Positions 22,770-34,294 of a DNA stretch of 64,000 nt are shown in pieces. Positions within the stretch are counted from its first letter, which is position 1, and each line of letters starts with the position of its first letter. Source of the DNA: Megascapheus bottae (taxonomy: Eukaryota > Chordata > Mammalia > Rodentia > Geomyidae); the NCBI GenBank assembly GCA_024803745.1, contig JANJXV010000024.1, positions 16,191,927-16,255,926 of the forward strand, read 5' to 3'. The notes under the pieces were generated by a model. It did no database searches, had not been told where the DNA came from, and saw nothing but the letters and a program-made list of their open reading frames with translations. The position numbers and the translations under genes are program-made.

Positions 22770-23339
22770 AATGACCCAGTAACATTCACAGTAATAACTG
22801 TCGGGTCTTATACAACTAGGGCCAATGAAATTGCCATGGAGTTTTTATAGTGTGGTACATTAAAGACCAAATGGGTTAGAGCCTCTGTCTTCTGAAGGTG
22901 AACAGCAACCTGATGAATCACATTGACAGCATGCACCCTGGATGTGACGTGATGAAAAACCATTAACCCCAAGGGGATCATGGCAAAGACATCAGAAAAA
23001 TTCTAATAGAGGGACACCCTACAAAAATCTAAGTGGTACGGCTCCAAACTGCCGAAGTCAAAATCAATTGGGAAAACTGGAGAATCTATCCCAGGCAAGA
23101 GGAGCCAAGCAGACATTACCAAGCATGGTTCTGGGATGGAAAAGAAACATTAGGTAAAAACTAAGGGAACTCAGACTATGGACTTCTATAATAGTCCATT
23201 AATATTGGTTCATTAGTTGTGACAAATGTACCATACTAATGTAAGATGTTAATAATAGGGAAACTGGGTATGAATTAAATGAGAACTCTGTGGTAGCTTC
23301 TCAGTTTTTGTATAAATCTAAAACTGTTCTAAAAGAATA
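22770..23339. other. Intronic stretch, no recognised element
   Basis: I see no certain repeat. Some phrases (for example around 22900-23000) may belong to an old element, but I could not name it. Confidence 0.4.
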
Positions 23340-24220
23340 GAGTATATTACTAAAACAGGCAAAGGATTTGAATAGACTTTTATCCAATGAAGATATATAC
23401 ATTTTGAGTATGAAACGATGTTCAACATCATTTGCTGTTAAAGAAATGCAAGTCATATCTCCACTCATCTTTTAAACTTGTGCCCTGTACTATGGTTTTC
23501 TTTTGTAATATTTTCAAAAATTTAGGATTTGAAGGTTATAGTACAGAAACTAATAAATATGTTACTGTGTAGAATAAACAAAAAAAGAAATGCAAGTCAA
23601 AACCATGGTGAGATATCACTCTATACCATCCAGGATTGGAATAATAATGAAAAAATTCAGCGGAAGTATGGAAAAGGATATGGAGAAAATGAAACTCATT
23701 CTTTGCTAGAGGAAATGTAATGATCAAGCGTATTACTCAAAGAAATTAGAGTAGGCATGTACACACAGAAGTTTATACCCGAGTGATCACGGAAGCATTA
23801 TTTATAATATAATGGCCCAGAAGTCAGAACACGCTACATGTCTATCAACTGATAGACGAATAGAATGTGATAAATTCATACAATGGCTATTATTTAGCCA
23901 TGAAAAGAGATGAGGTATCCATACATAACAACATAGATGAACTTTGAAACATTAGGGTAATTTTAAGAAGCTATCTGAAAGCTATTTTTTCTAATATTGG
24001 CAAATTTACAGAGATATAAAATAGATTAATGTTTACCTAGCGTTGGAAGGTTAAGAAGAAATGGCTAAATGGATGCAGAATTTCTTCTGAGGATACTGAA
24101 CATGTTCTGAGTAAGATTATATGGATGGTTGTTCAACCGAATGACTACACCATAAACCTTGAATTTTATACTTTTCATGTGTGTATAAATTGTATCACAA
24201 TATGTTGTTCTTTTAAAAGA
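23340..24220 (+). repeat. Old L1 ORF2/3' remnant, with a later insertion
   Basis: A diverged L1 on +. It includes AGGCAAAGGATTTGAATAGA, ATGCAAGTCAAAACCATGGT, GAGATATCACTCTATACC, TGTCTATCAACTGATAGACG and AACAACATAGATGAACTTTG in order, with no open frame left. Between 23456 and 23583 it is interrupted by an unrelated sequence bounded by a duplicated piece of the L1 itself. Confidence 0.85.
23456..23583 (+). pseudogene. 128-bp retroposed sequence of unknown origin
   Basis: This segment sits inside the old L1. It is flanked by an exact 16-bp duplication of L1 sequence, AAAGAAATGCAAGTCA, at 23440-23455 and 23584-23599. It ends in AATAAAC followed by a short A run and also has an AATAAA at about 23552. 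These are hallmarks of L1-driven retroposition of a polyadenylated transcript. I recognise neither an ORF nor a SINE in it, so a 3' UTR fragment of some gene is the simplest reading. The parent transcript is unknown. Confidence 0.75.
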
Positions 24221-24702
24221 TGAGCTTTAAAAATCTTAAATGATATGTTACAAAGTTTGGTAAAAGAAACATCTGGTTCATATTTTAGTCCCTAATGTAT
24301 CATGTGAGGTAGGTGATCAAGAAAGAATTTTTGGAAAGGGTGCTGATGCTTAGTATTAATGCTGTGTGCAGTTAGCAAACAGAAAGTGCAGCTCAGAGGA
24401 ACTAGCACAAATGTTGAAGGAAGGAGGCAATGAAAGATGAGAACCTAGAGATAGTAGAGCTAGCCTGAGTTAACCTACCCATTCTACCTCTCCTACAGTT
24501 TCCAAACATACTTTCCTCCTTTCCTCCCTATCACCAGCACTGCTAATTCTCCCTTCCCCTATTTTTTTTTCTTTTCAGGCACCGAATAAATTTTCTATTT
24601 ACTCATTTGTTTGTTTCTTCTCTGTCTTCCCCCAGTAGACTAGGAGCTATGTAGTAATGGACTTTTTTGTTCCCTGCTGTCATCTAGACCAGTACCTGAC
24701 AA
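24221..24702. other. Intronic stretch, no recognised element
   Basis: I see nothing recognisable here. Confidence 0.5.
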
Positions 24703-24956
24703 ATGGTAGACGCACATAGTCACCTATAATCCTAGTTACTTACCCAGGAGGCTGAGACCTGGGGATTGAAGGCCAAAGCCCAGCCAGGGCAAGAAAAAAA
24801 AAAATCTGTGTGACTCTTATCTCCAATTAATCACCAAAACACTGGAAGTGGAGATATGGCTCAAGTGGTAGAGCACTTGCCTTGAACAACAAAAACAACA
24901 GAAAAGTTCAGGAATAGTGCCTAGGCCCCAGGTCTGATGTGTGTGCGCATGCGCGG

Positions 24957-25008
<52 letters not shown>
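24703..25008 (+). repeat. Dimeric SINE, 7SL-like plus Geo-like, ending in (CA)n
   Basis: The left half has CACCTATAATCCTAGTTACT and CAGGAGGCTGAGACCTGGGG. The linker has GACTCTTATCTCCAATTAAT. The right half has GGCTCAAGTGGTAGAGCACT and a decayed end. Where poly-A is expected, the tail is GTGTGTGCGCATGCGCGGGC followed by (AC)n at 24957-25008. An internal A-rich insertion lies near 24791-24804. Confidence 0.88.
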
Positions 25009-25010
<2 letters not shown>

Positions 25011-27714
25011 ATGAGAAGCTACAGTTACACAGTTTATCCTGTATGTTGTTGAAGGGTTTCAAACACAGGAATGTCAGGAATGTGGCAGTCATTCCTACTG
25101 AATGATTTCAGCAGCTGTGTGGCACATAGATTTGAGGAAGATGAAACCATCTCTATTAAAAGGCAATTGCTAAGCAAGAGATGGGTAGGACCTGGATCTG
25201 TTCAGTGCTAAAAGAGACAGAGGAGACAGAGGAGAGAAGTGTGAAGGAGGTAAGCCTGGGGGGACATGCTGGCCTGGAGGGCTACCCTCCAGCCTGTCAC
25301 ATGAATCCAGCTGGCCACAGCACCATCCAACAAAAGGAAGACAGAGGAGGGAAAGCAGGTTAGCAGTGGGAGGCTCCTCAGGCTGGGATGCCTGTAAGAT
25401 GCCAGTGGAATTGTGACTGGACACACCTCACGTGCAACTGGATGTATAATGGAGAAGCTTGAGGGAGAGGCTAGCATTGAGGAAATGGATTTAATGAAGC
25501 ATCAGCAAGGAGTTATTTAAAACTTTTGGAGAAAGTAACCAGCATAGATAGAGATGGACCTTCTGAGAAAGTCCCAGCACTAAAGGGCAGAGAGGTGAAG
25601 AGAAGAGTGAGGGAAAGAGCACTCCCAGGGGGTAAAGGTCTAAAGAAAATGGTACACGAAGCTGAGAGAGCACGGGCCCCATTCCTTCTGCACAGAGATC
25701 CTTCTTTTCCCCACAAACAGTTGCAACATCTTTCACTCCAATACATGAAAGTGTTTTCTCATTTAACTCCCCAGCCACCTATTTGAGGTACACTATTCAG
25801 AGGCCTTCTGCAAGGTGGTAGCCTAGGAACCAAGCATACTACTTGAGACCCCTGCTTTATCCCTGACTTCGTACCTTCTCAAGAACGATCCCTGGCCTGG
25901 CCAGAAATGTCAAATGGCTCCCAGAGGAGCTGTTTTCATATCCTCATTTCCTACACACCAATTGCACAGGAACATGACTTCGTTTTCTGCAGCAAAGGTG
26001 ATGAGTCTGCCTGTGTGGAATGAAGGGGCTTAGCTTGAGAGAGGCGAATTCGCAGTGACATGCTGCCACCTACTGGAAACACCCTGAGATATCCGTGGAG
26101 ATGAACGTCATGATGGAATCCCCATCTCTATTCCCGAGAACCATTTCTGAGTGACTGGGCTGAAAATATGACCACCCCTACCTTTCAAATCATTTCCTTT
26201 CTGAGAAAGAATTGTTTTCTCAGTTCGATTCTGCCACAGATCTTTTCTGCTATTCAGATGAGCCTAAGCCTTTTTCAAGCTTTACCTGTATGTAATACCT
26301 TAGAATTGTGACCCAAGATAATTAACCATGAGGCTTTGTGATTCACTGTGTAAAGATTCGTTTACTGCCAAAAAATCGTTTAATAATCTTGTCTCCTTAA
26401 AAAAAAATCTGATAAATCTCCTGGATTTACCAGTGATAAAAAGCTAGCCCTAGCTGTCCCAAGAGCCAGACTATATTAATAACTATGATGAGCTTTTGCT
26501 ATATGGTTGAAATAGTCACCTGCATTCAGTTTAACAATAAATCAAAAGTTCTGTTACTCATCTCTGAAAGAACTACCTAAAAGACCTTTATATAAGTAGA
26601 TTTAATGTTATGTTTCTCTAATTAAACCTTCTGACTTTGCTACCTCATTCCTGCTTATACCAGTATCTTCTGGTTTCTTTTCTAGTTATTGCACTTGAAG
26701 TAGGTTCCACACATTGTAACAACTAATCAGGCTGTAGTTGTTTAATTAGGTATTCTTGAATGTAGATGAGCATTCCTTACTAGTCTCCTTACCCTCTATA
26801 GAACACCTTAAAACAAGGAGTACATTATAAGCCTGTATTATAAGGAAAACATCTGTCTATAACTGGTGATTAATACCTCATAAACATATCTCATGTGTGA
26901 GGCTTTGGCTAAGTGAAATTTTTGTTCAATATCATCATACCTTGTACATATCTAATATCAGTGTATGTTTTAAGTTTTCCCCAAGATTACTGGCAGGCGG
27001 TAGCAGGCTTTCCTTTGTAGTTCACTTGGTAAAATTGGAATTATTCAGAGATTAGTGTGGATGGCAGGCATTATTATTACCCAATAAAGATGCCAAGGAA
27101 CGAAAACGAGAAGTGACTTTCCAAAATCTCTCGTCAGATTGCACTATTTATATATACTGCAATAGCTCTGTAGGTTGTATAGTTAGGAAATTAAATTAAC
27201 CCACCCAAGGAGGCTGATTTTCTGCAGGAAAGAATTCAGTTGTACTGAACAGACATTAAGCTTGTTCTGTGAATGATGAAAAAGACTGATCATTTACGAT
27301 TACTCTATTCTTCTTACTGGGAAACCCAGGGCTGGAAGCTGACCTTTCTTGTTTTGTAAATAAAAATGTAGCTTTGGAAGGTGGCTATTTAAATGCAGGA
27401 AAGATGCTTTAATTGTACAAGCATTCTACCACACCTTGTTCACGCCTGTTTTTTGTGTTTAGTTCCTCCTGCTTTGTCTCTGGTGTGCACCGAGTACACT
27501 TCTACAACTCTCCCCTCCCTCTTTGTTTCCCTCCATTTGTCACACTACGGAGAGCACTGAGCTGCCAAGACTTCCCTATTGTGACTACCTAATCCTTACT
27601 TTCTATATTCTGAAATTAATCTTCTTATACTTTCAAGTTAATATTACATTATATGCTAAATTGTTCTTCATTTGTAGTTTTTTGGCAGTACTATTGTTTG
27701 AATATATGACTTAG
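25009..27714. other. Repeat-poor intronic stretch with a CTCF core motif
   Basis: About 2.7 kb without a recognised transposon. A GC-richer piece at about 25150-25790 has short open frames on both strands, none convincing. A CTCF-type motif at 26062-26076 is listed separately. Confidence 0.5.
26062..26076 (-). promoter_or_regulatory. Predicted CTCF core motif
   Basis: On - it reads CCAGTAGGTGGCAGC, which fits the CTCF core consensus CCASYAGRKGGCAG at every position. It does not lie in a recognisable SINE, unlike many rodent CTCF sites that arrived with B2 elements. CTCF sites of this type mark chromatin loop anchors and insulators. Occupancy cannot be inferred from sequence alone. Confidence 0.6.
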
Positions 27715-27795
27715 TTCTTGCTAGGTGCTCTTCCAATTGAGTCACATCTCTAGCTCTTTTTGTTCTGGATGTTTTTGAGATAGGGTCTCTCTTTC
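27715..27795 (-). repeat. ID/B1-type composite SINE fragment
   Basis: Reversed on +: TTGCTAGGTGCTCTTCCAAT, TGAGTCACATCTCTAGCTCT, then TTTTTGAGATAGGGTCTCTC at the start of a B1-like unit. The rest is lost into the following pyrimidine tract. Confidence 0.65.
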
Positions 27796-27945
27796 TTGCT
27801 CTCTCCTCTTCCCTCTCATCCTTTTCCCACTCTCTCCCTCCTTCTCTCTCTCCCCCTCTCCCTTCTTCTCCTTTTCTTTCTACTCCCTCCTTCCATTCTC
27901 CCTTGTCTCTACTCCCCTCCTCTGTCTTTCATACAAATAAGTCAA
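27796..27945. repeat. CT-rich low-complexity tract
   Basis: An irregular CTCC/TTCT pyrimidine tract; Pro/Leu/Ser-rich frames across it are artefacts. A poly-T run follows at about 27967-27979. Confidence 0.9.
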
Positions 27946-27999
27946 GAGTTTTTGTTTTGGGTTTGTTTTTTTTTTTTTTACCTAGGCTTATAAACTTTT

Positions 28000-28183
28000 C
28001 TTTTCTTTTCTTTTCTTTTGCCAGTCCTAGGCTTGAACTCAGGCTCTGAGCACTGTTCTTGGACTTTCTTAAGGCCTAGAGCTCTACCACTCCAGCCTCA
28101 GCACCACTTCCGGTACTGAGGAATGGAAGCCCGGTCTTTGTGCATGCTAGGCAAGCACTCTACTACTAGGCTAAACTCCTGAC
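28000..28183 (-). repeat. IDL-Geo type dimeric SINE with (TTTTC)n tail
   Basis: Reversed on +: a tail converted to (TTTTC)n, then TTGCCAGTCCTAGGCTTGAA, TAGAGCTCTACCACTCCAGC, AGCACCACTTCCGG and GCATGCTAGGCAAGCACTCT. The flanks are an exact 19-bp duplication, CCTAGGCTTATAAACTTTT, at 27981-27999 and 28184-28202, the longest in the window. Confidence 0.95.
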
Positions 28184-28364
28184 CCTAGGCTTATAAACTT
28201 TTGGAAATAAATCATGTTTCTTCAAATCAAGGAGCCTCCTAAAATGCAGGTTAACTTTAGTATAAATTATTATAATACATGCCAAAATTAGTAAGTTTCA
28301 TTGATGATGAGGGTGATGATTTACATCATCATTATAAATGTGAATAGTTACAATTAACATTATA

Positions 28365-28580
28365 TGGTTGAGCTCAGTATGTATCAGGAACTACTATAGT
28401 AAGTACTTCTACCATATTTGTTTACCAGTCCTCCTTAAAACTCTGAATATTATTTATTGCCATTTTATAATTTAAAAAAGCCTGAGTTTAGAGAGGTTAA
28501 ATAAACTTCTCATGTACATGACAACAGAGACAGGACCTAAGCTTGCTCTTGCCAACTCCAGTCTATAGATGCTTTTAATC
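28365..28580 (+). repeat. MIR SINE remnant
   Basis: The MIR order is kept: TCAGGAACTACTATAGTAAG, CCTCCTTAAAACTCTGAATA, TTGCCATTTTATAATTTAAA, GAGAGGTTAAATAAACTTCT and CTTGCCAACTCCAGTCTA. It is old and strongly diverged. Confidence 0.8.
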
Positions 28581-29013
28581 ATGTAATGTGAGCGTATTTA
28601 TTTATTTAGGTAAATATTTAGTCTCTGTTTTCCTTTTTGTAGTTAAAATAATTTCATTTTTCAAGCAGATGCTTGTCTTTATTTTCTCCTTTATTATCCT
28701 GGATTTTTAGTCCTATACCCATGCCTTGGTTTCCACTGAACTCTAATGGCTAGCAAATTTAATTTGCTTTAACTGGCAATTTGTAGAGCATTCTCTACAG
28801 CAGATTCCTTCTATCCCAATCTCACTTCCTGCACATCCATATACCCTGCTGCTTGTCAGACTTCTACTGATCATGCAAGAGTCTGTTATAGAAGAGTATG
28901 TCTTAACCACCACCCCAGACTCCAGCAGAACAACACCACAGCACCCATATCACTGACACTTCCATTAATCCCCAGTGCTTTTAAAGTAATAGACTGCTAT
29001 ATAAGAATTATAT
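28581..29013. other. Intronic stretch, no recognised element
   Basis: I see nothing recognisable here. Confidence 0.5.
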
Positions 29014-29027
29014 AAGAATTATCTAGG

Positions 29028-29235
29028 TGCTGGAACCTAGCTACTCAGAAGGCTGAAATCTGAGGATCACAGTTCAAAGCCAGCCTGGGCAGTAAAGTCC
29101 ATGAGATTCTTATCTCATTACCACTCAAAAATCAGAAGTGAGCTGTGGTTCAAAGTGGTAGAGCACTAGCCTTGAGCAAAAAGAGCTCAGGGCCAGTGAC
29201 CACACCCTCAGTTCAAGCCTCACAAATGACAAGAA
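29028..29235 (+). repeat. Dimeric SINE, 7SL-like plus Geo-like
   Basis: The left half is shortened at its 5' end but keeps CTAGCTACTCAGAAGGCTGA, GGATCACAGTTCAAAGCCAG and CCTGGGCAGTAAAGTCCATG. The right half has GAGCTGTGGTTCAAAGTGGT and AGAGCACTAGCCTTGAGCAA. AAGAATTATCTAGG flanks it exactly at 29014-29027 and 29236-29249. Confidence 0.93.
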
Positions 29236-29249
29236 AAGAATTATCTAGG

Positions 29250-30124
29250 GAACTCTTTTTAAGGGAAAAACTTTTGACTCTGTCCCTAAAAAGTTTGACT
29301 AGAAGACTGAGAGTAGAGCCTGCACTTGTGAAGTTCAGTGACTGCTCAGGAGATCCTGATGCAGGAGATCGTGGACACTTTGGGGGAGCTAAGAGCCTGA
29401 CCTGATGTCCTTTGAGCTGCCTCCAATGTCTGTGCCATTTCCTTCTCAGTCTCCTTTTCTCTTCTAGTGCCCATTTCTTTCTTTCTTTCCTCTTACTATA
29501 TGCAGTAAAAGTAAAAATAACCTAGAAGAATTTTTGTAGATTAATTGGAGTCATCATGAAAACTAGCCTGCAGTGTAGCAACTAATATTACTTTTAAGTT
29601 GTTTATTTATGAAGTGAGGAAGAGTCAGCTTGTGTCCTTAGAAAGTTGAGGTGATTTAAAAATCCCTGACTTACAATGGTTTCACGTATATGTTTCAGCA
29701 TTATGATGGTGAGAAAGTGGACCCAACCAACAAGGCTATTTTCCTTGGGCTCTTTGGTTTGTTGTTGTTGTTGTTGTTTGTTTGTTTGTTGTTATTGTTT
29801 TTTTTCTTTTTCTGAAGAGGAAAGAACAGTTTGATATTGGATGTTGAACTCAAGGCTTTGTGTATCCATTGGTATTGGGTTTTATTTTCAATAAAGTATT
29901 CAATATAATGTATTACACATACAACACTTTATTATAAAGCAAAATCTGTGGCAAATTTGTTTAACTTCAGCTCAATGTAAATGTTCTAAGCACATGTAAA
30001 GTAAGGTAGATTGAGTTGAGCTATGATATTTCATAGGTTAGGTATAGTAAATGCATTTTCAACTTAAAATATTTCCACAACTTTCAATGGATTTTTCAGG
30101 GCATAACTTCATTATAAATCAAGG
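29250..30124. other. Intronic stretch with (TTG)n/(TTTG)n
   Basis: A TTG/TTTG tract lies at about 29757-29800, followed by poly-T. Nothing else is recognised. Confidence 0.6.
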
Positions 30125-30210
30125 GATAGGGTTGGAGATTCACCAGAAGAGTGCTTGCCTAGGAAATGTATGGCTCTGAGTTCTGTCTTCACCACTGCGA
30201 AATAAATAAA
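30125..30210 (+). repeat. ID-like SINE monomer, diverged
   Basis: It contains GGGTTGGAGATTCACCAGAA, GAGTGCTTGCCTAGGAAATG and GCTCTGAGTTCTGTCTTCAC, followed by an AAATAAAT tail. This fits an ID-type tRNA-Ala-derived monomer without a second half. Confidence 0.75.
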
Positions 30211-32628
30211 TTAGATAGTATACAGACAGATCTAGAAACACTTGTATTCATTTGTATGTATATGGATAATGAAGCTTAATCCTTATTTATTATGTAAATT
30301 CAAGCAAATCATTTCAGCTGTGTTGTCTGAAGTTCCCTCACCCCATTCAACAAGGATTCTGCTGTGAAGACCAATTGTAGGGTTTGTTACAAATGTGACC
30401 CAACCATGAAATGGGGATCAGAGGGCTGGTGCCTCCAGTACCACAAGTGGCAGTTGCACTTGTAGCTCAGGAGAGAATGAGGAAATGTTCCCATCTAATT
30501 CCAAAGATACTCTAAAGATTCTTGGTATATACAGTCCATAGCAGGCATTTTTATGTTTACTGACAAGTAATGCTTGTACAGATGAATTAATGAATTAGGA
30601 AAGAACAATGTAAGACTGTGTCCTTTCAGAGTTAAGATTGTGTTTGTGCTTACCAGACATACAGAAAAATAAGACAGACAGAGATAGAAGCCAGCTACTG
30701 CTTGTGCATGACCTATAAAGATTTTTTAAGGCTCTGAACAGTAATTCAAAAATAAACATGTAGGTACTCAAAAACATAAATGTCATCTCGGCTGTTGCTC
30801 TTCATCTCCTTTGCTGTGCTATGCTTTTTCCAGTTGTTGGAAAGGTTTTATTCAGATCAGCCATTTCACTTTTTCCTGGAGGCACTCTTTACTCTTTATA
30901 TCCTAACCTTTACAGATACAGGCTTTGGTTGCTGCAGTAATGATTTCCTATTGCCTGGCATCTACATGTTTAAGTTCCTCCAAAGAATTGAGCACCTTCT
31001 ATTTTCCTTGATTGCAGATAAAGTCAAAAGAAAGCCAGGGGAAAAAGAAAAAGAAAAAACTAAAAAAAAAAAAAAAAAAAACAGGGTAGGAGAGGCCAGT
31101 GCTGGATTGACTTCTCTCTCTTGATTCACCGAGTCAGGGGAGGAGTGGATCAATGGCGTCAACATTTCAGGAGGCATTAACGCTGCATCTCATTCTCCTG
31201 TAGGCAATCTGTTTCACAAAGATGCTGATTAAACATTTTGGTGGTATTGGGGCTGGAAGAAGGAGGGAGAGTTTGGGGATTTTTAGTGGCTGGAGCTTGC
31301 ATTGACAACATTAAAGGCTTCATGATATAGTCGACCAGAAATTAATTATAACTCAGTTCCCCATTTTTCCCTTAGGTGACAGTCTTCTGTTGATGTGTGC
31401 TGCTGTGAAAATAATAATAGGTTTCAAATGTTTGTGAAAAACATAAAGTAATTACTTGCTGTGGTAAATCAGTCATATGAAGCTTCGGCTTCTCTATTCC
31501 ACATTTATGTCCGTCTGTCTGTCTCTTTTGTTAACTATAATTATAAAGCATAGGAGAGGTTGTTTTTTTTTCCTAAGAAATTTGCTTTTCTTCTTTTGCA
31601 GTTTCATAGTTCTCCAGGGATAGAAGTATTGAGATGATAATGACACACCACTAACATTTCAACAAGAGAAGCATATGTCTGCCAGGGAGCTGATTGCCTT
31701 AGTTAAGTTTTGTAGCTATTGGCTATCAGCTATTTGCCAGTTCCTCTAATGAGCCTTAAATATTTACTGTGTGCTGTGCAGAGAGAACTGACTCTCAGGC
31801 ATTTGAGACTTTTGCTCACCAATGGCATTTGGTTAAATGATGGGCCCCCAAGCCACAGTCTATAATAGCTCTTTCCCCTTTTTTTAAAATTAAAAAGAGA
31901 AAAAAAAAGAACCACAAATGTACCATTTTCTAATAGCAGCTACAGCTCATTTCCTGAGGTCCTTTTCTTTCTATATAGATCTGCTTGGAATAATACCTTT
32001 GTTTGCTCACCTGAAAATGAGAAAGAAATTTCTTTTTGACATTCCTATTAGCAAGGGTCCTTTCTCTGCAGATGCATAATGAATTGCACGTACTGGTCTC
32101 AAATATAGACATCCTGTTGCTTGCACAAGGTTGGCTGACTTCTAAACATACAAACTATCTGTACTCATATTTCATTACAGTGCCACTAATTAATGTTAAT
32201 AGTATATTTTTCTTTTCTGTCAAACCTATTTTATCCATTCTGCACAGTAAATGACTGAAGTCCTAACTTTAATTAACAGTGATTAAAATCCTAACTTCCA
32301 AGGTTCTTTAAGCTCCTAGAGCAAGCTGTCCCCATCTTAGAATAGTACCTTTGCCTTTCTTTTTTTAAGTGCAAACGCTGTCTTTGAATGATTACTTGTA
32401 TTTAGTACCAAATATAAGAATGGTTCTATATCATTATTCTCTGTAGAAAATCATTCTCAATGGGATTTCTCTGTCTTTCTATTGTAATGATCATTGGGAT
32501 TCATGATGTAACCCCATCTGTCTTCAAGGAAGAATACTGTTGCATACAGGGTAGTTGTAACATTTATAAACTTTACTGGAAACTGATAATTCAATATAGT
32601 ATCTCAACAAAGAGAGAATATCTGAGAA
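30211..32628. other. Repeat-poor intronic stretch
   Basis: About 2.4 kb with no repeat I can name. It includes an A-rich run at about 31044-31081 and a 114-codon frame (30780-31124) whose Lys-rich end is made by that run; I treat the frame as chance. Confidence 0.5.
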
Positions 32629-32639
32629 CATTTTCTTTT

Positions 32640-33668
32640 TTATTGTAATTAATAGTTATATTTACTGGATAGAAGGGGCATTACTTCACACACATTGATA
32701 CCCCTTCTCATGTTTTTGTCCCCATTTCCCTCCCCCTACCTCCACCCCTCATCCTGTTCTCCCCCTTTCCCTTTCCTATTTCAAATAAACAAAGAAACAA
32801 GTAAACGTACATGCAATATACCAGATTACAAAGCAAGATACTATAGCAATATGAGAATAATCAAGGAACAACAAAAGAGATGAGAAATAACATAGTACAT
32901 TAAGAATAATTAATCATTCCATCATTATATAGGTCTTGTTTCCATATCCTGGAGGTCCTTTCATTTAGCCTCATCCTATATGGCCTTTTGTATCTAGGAT
33001 TTGAGCTATTGTAATCCTCTGCTAAAAGAGTCCAAGTTCTGTACTAATTATGACAAATGAGGGAAACCATTGAGCCTATTTTCCTTTGGGACTGGCTTAC
33101 TTCACTTAATATGACTTTTCCAAGTCTTTCCATTTCCTTACAAATGGGGCAATGTCATTCTTTCAGATGGCAGCACAGAATTCCATTGGGTATAAGTACC
33201 ACATCTTGTTGATCTCATCATCTACTAAGGGACATCTGGGTTGGTTCCATATCTTTGCTATGGTAAATAACGCTGCAATGAACATCGTTGTGCTAGTGGA
33301 TTTGGTATGTCCTTGTTTCTGGATGATTGGGTAAATGCCAAAGTAGTGGAATTGCGAGGTCATAGGGATGCTCTATGTTTAGTCTTTGGAGGCACCAACA
33401 CACTGCTTTCCATAGTGGTTAAACAAAATTACACTCCCACCAAAAGTGTAATCATGATCTCTCTTGGCCACATCCCTGCCAGCATCTGTTGTTATTAGAT
33501 TTCTTAGTAATGGCCATTCTAACTGGAGTGAGGTGGAATCTCCGAGTTGTTTTGATTTGCATTTCTTTTATGGTCAGAGATGTCAAGCATTTCTTCATGT
33601 GTCTATAGGCCATTCTTATTTCTTCTTCAGAGAAGTCTCTCTTTGGCCCATCTTTGAATGGCCAGCCT
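32640..33668 (-). mobile_element. 5'-truncated L1 insertion
   Basis: About 1 kb of L1 3' end on -. On + it opens with the reversed 3' end (poly-T, then the complement of the element-typical tail), the C-rich complement of the G-rich tract (about 32720-32775) and the ORF2 C-terminal region up to the part read on - as [18 protein letters not shown]. Frameshifts and stops break the frame. A short 11-bp repeat, CATTTTCTTTT, at 32629-32639 and 33669-33679 is the likely target-site duplication. Confidence 0.88.
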
Positions 33669-33829
33669 CATTTTCTTTTCATACTACCTTACTGAGTTTT
33701 TAATACCACAGTAACTATTATAGCATTTCATTTTTGTATAGATAGTAGTAATGGACTACTTCAAAAATTATTTCATATTATTGATATTACTAATAATGAC
33801 AATAGAGCACATGCTTCATGAAAGGAACC

Positions 33830-34020
33830 CTACTTCTGTTATTTGCACACATTACCACACTGAAGCCTTACACTAACCTCGTGTGAGTCATAGCATTTAC
33901 ATTTTTCTAATGGGGAGGTGACATTTCTGAAAGAGTAAGTCACCAGAGATCTCACCTAGAGTAAATGACAGGACCATGTTTCATAACTAAGTCCCCCTGA
34001 ATGTTAGCCTTTGGACTACA
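33830..34020 (+). repeat. MIR-like remnant
   Basis: Weak MIR order: TTACACTAACCTCGTGTGAG, a decayed ACATTTTTCTAATGGGGAGG, GAAAGAGTAAGTCACCAGAG and GTAAATGACAGGACCATGTT. The call rests on order rather than on identity. Confidence 0.5.
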
Positions 34021-34294
34021 TGACTTATGGCACTATAATGTGTTGGGATATTAAGAAGATGTGCTACCACATCCGTGTTTATATCCCTCCTGTGTTCTGA
34101 GTGTGCTTGACTGGAAGACTTAAAGAAGAGTCATGACTATTTTATTGTCCTTGAGAGAAACTGGAAATAAGAAGTTGTATAATAGGCTCGAAAAATGAAG
34201 GAAAGAAAACCAAAGGCTCCCGAGAAAGGATGTGATGATGATGATGGTTTTCCTGCTGCGCAGGCCACAGTTTCAAGGCCCATTGAGAAAGTAA

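Noticed and set aside
25150..25790. Cluster of short open frames on both strands in a GC-richer stretch
   Set aside because: Frames overlap on opposite strands, as expected from composition with few stops. No motif, no splice sites consistent with EXOC4, and no CpG-island-like density of CG.
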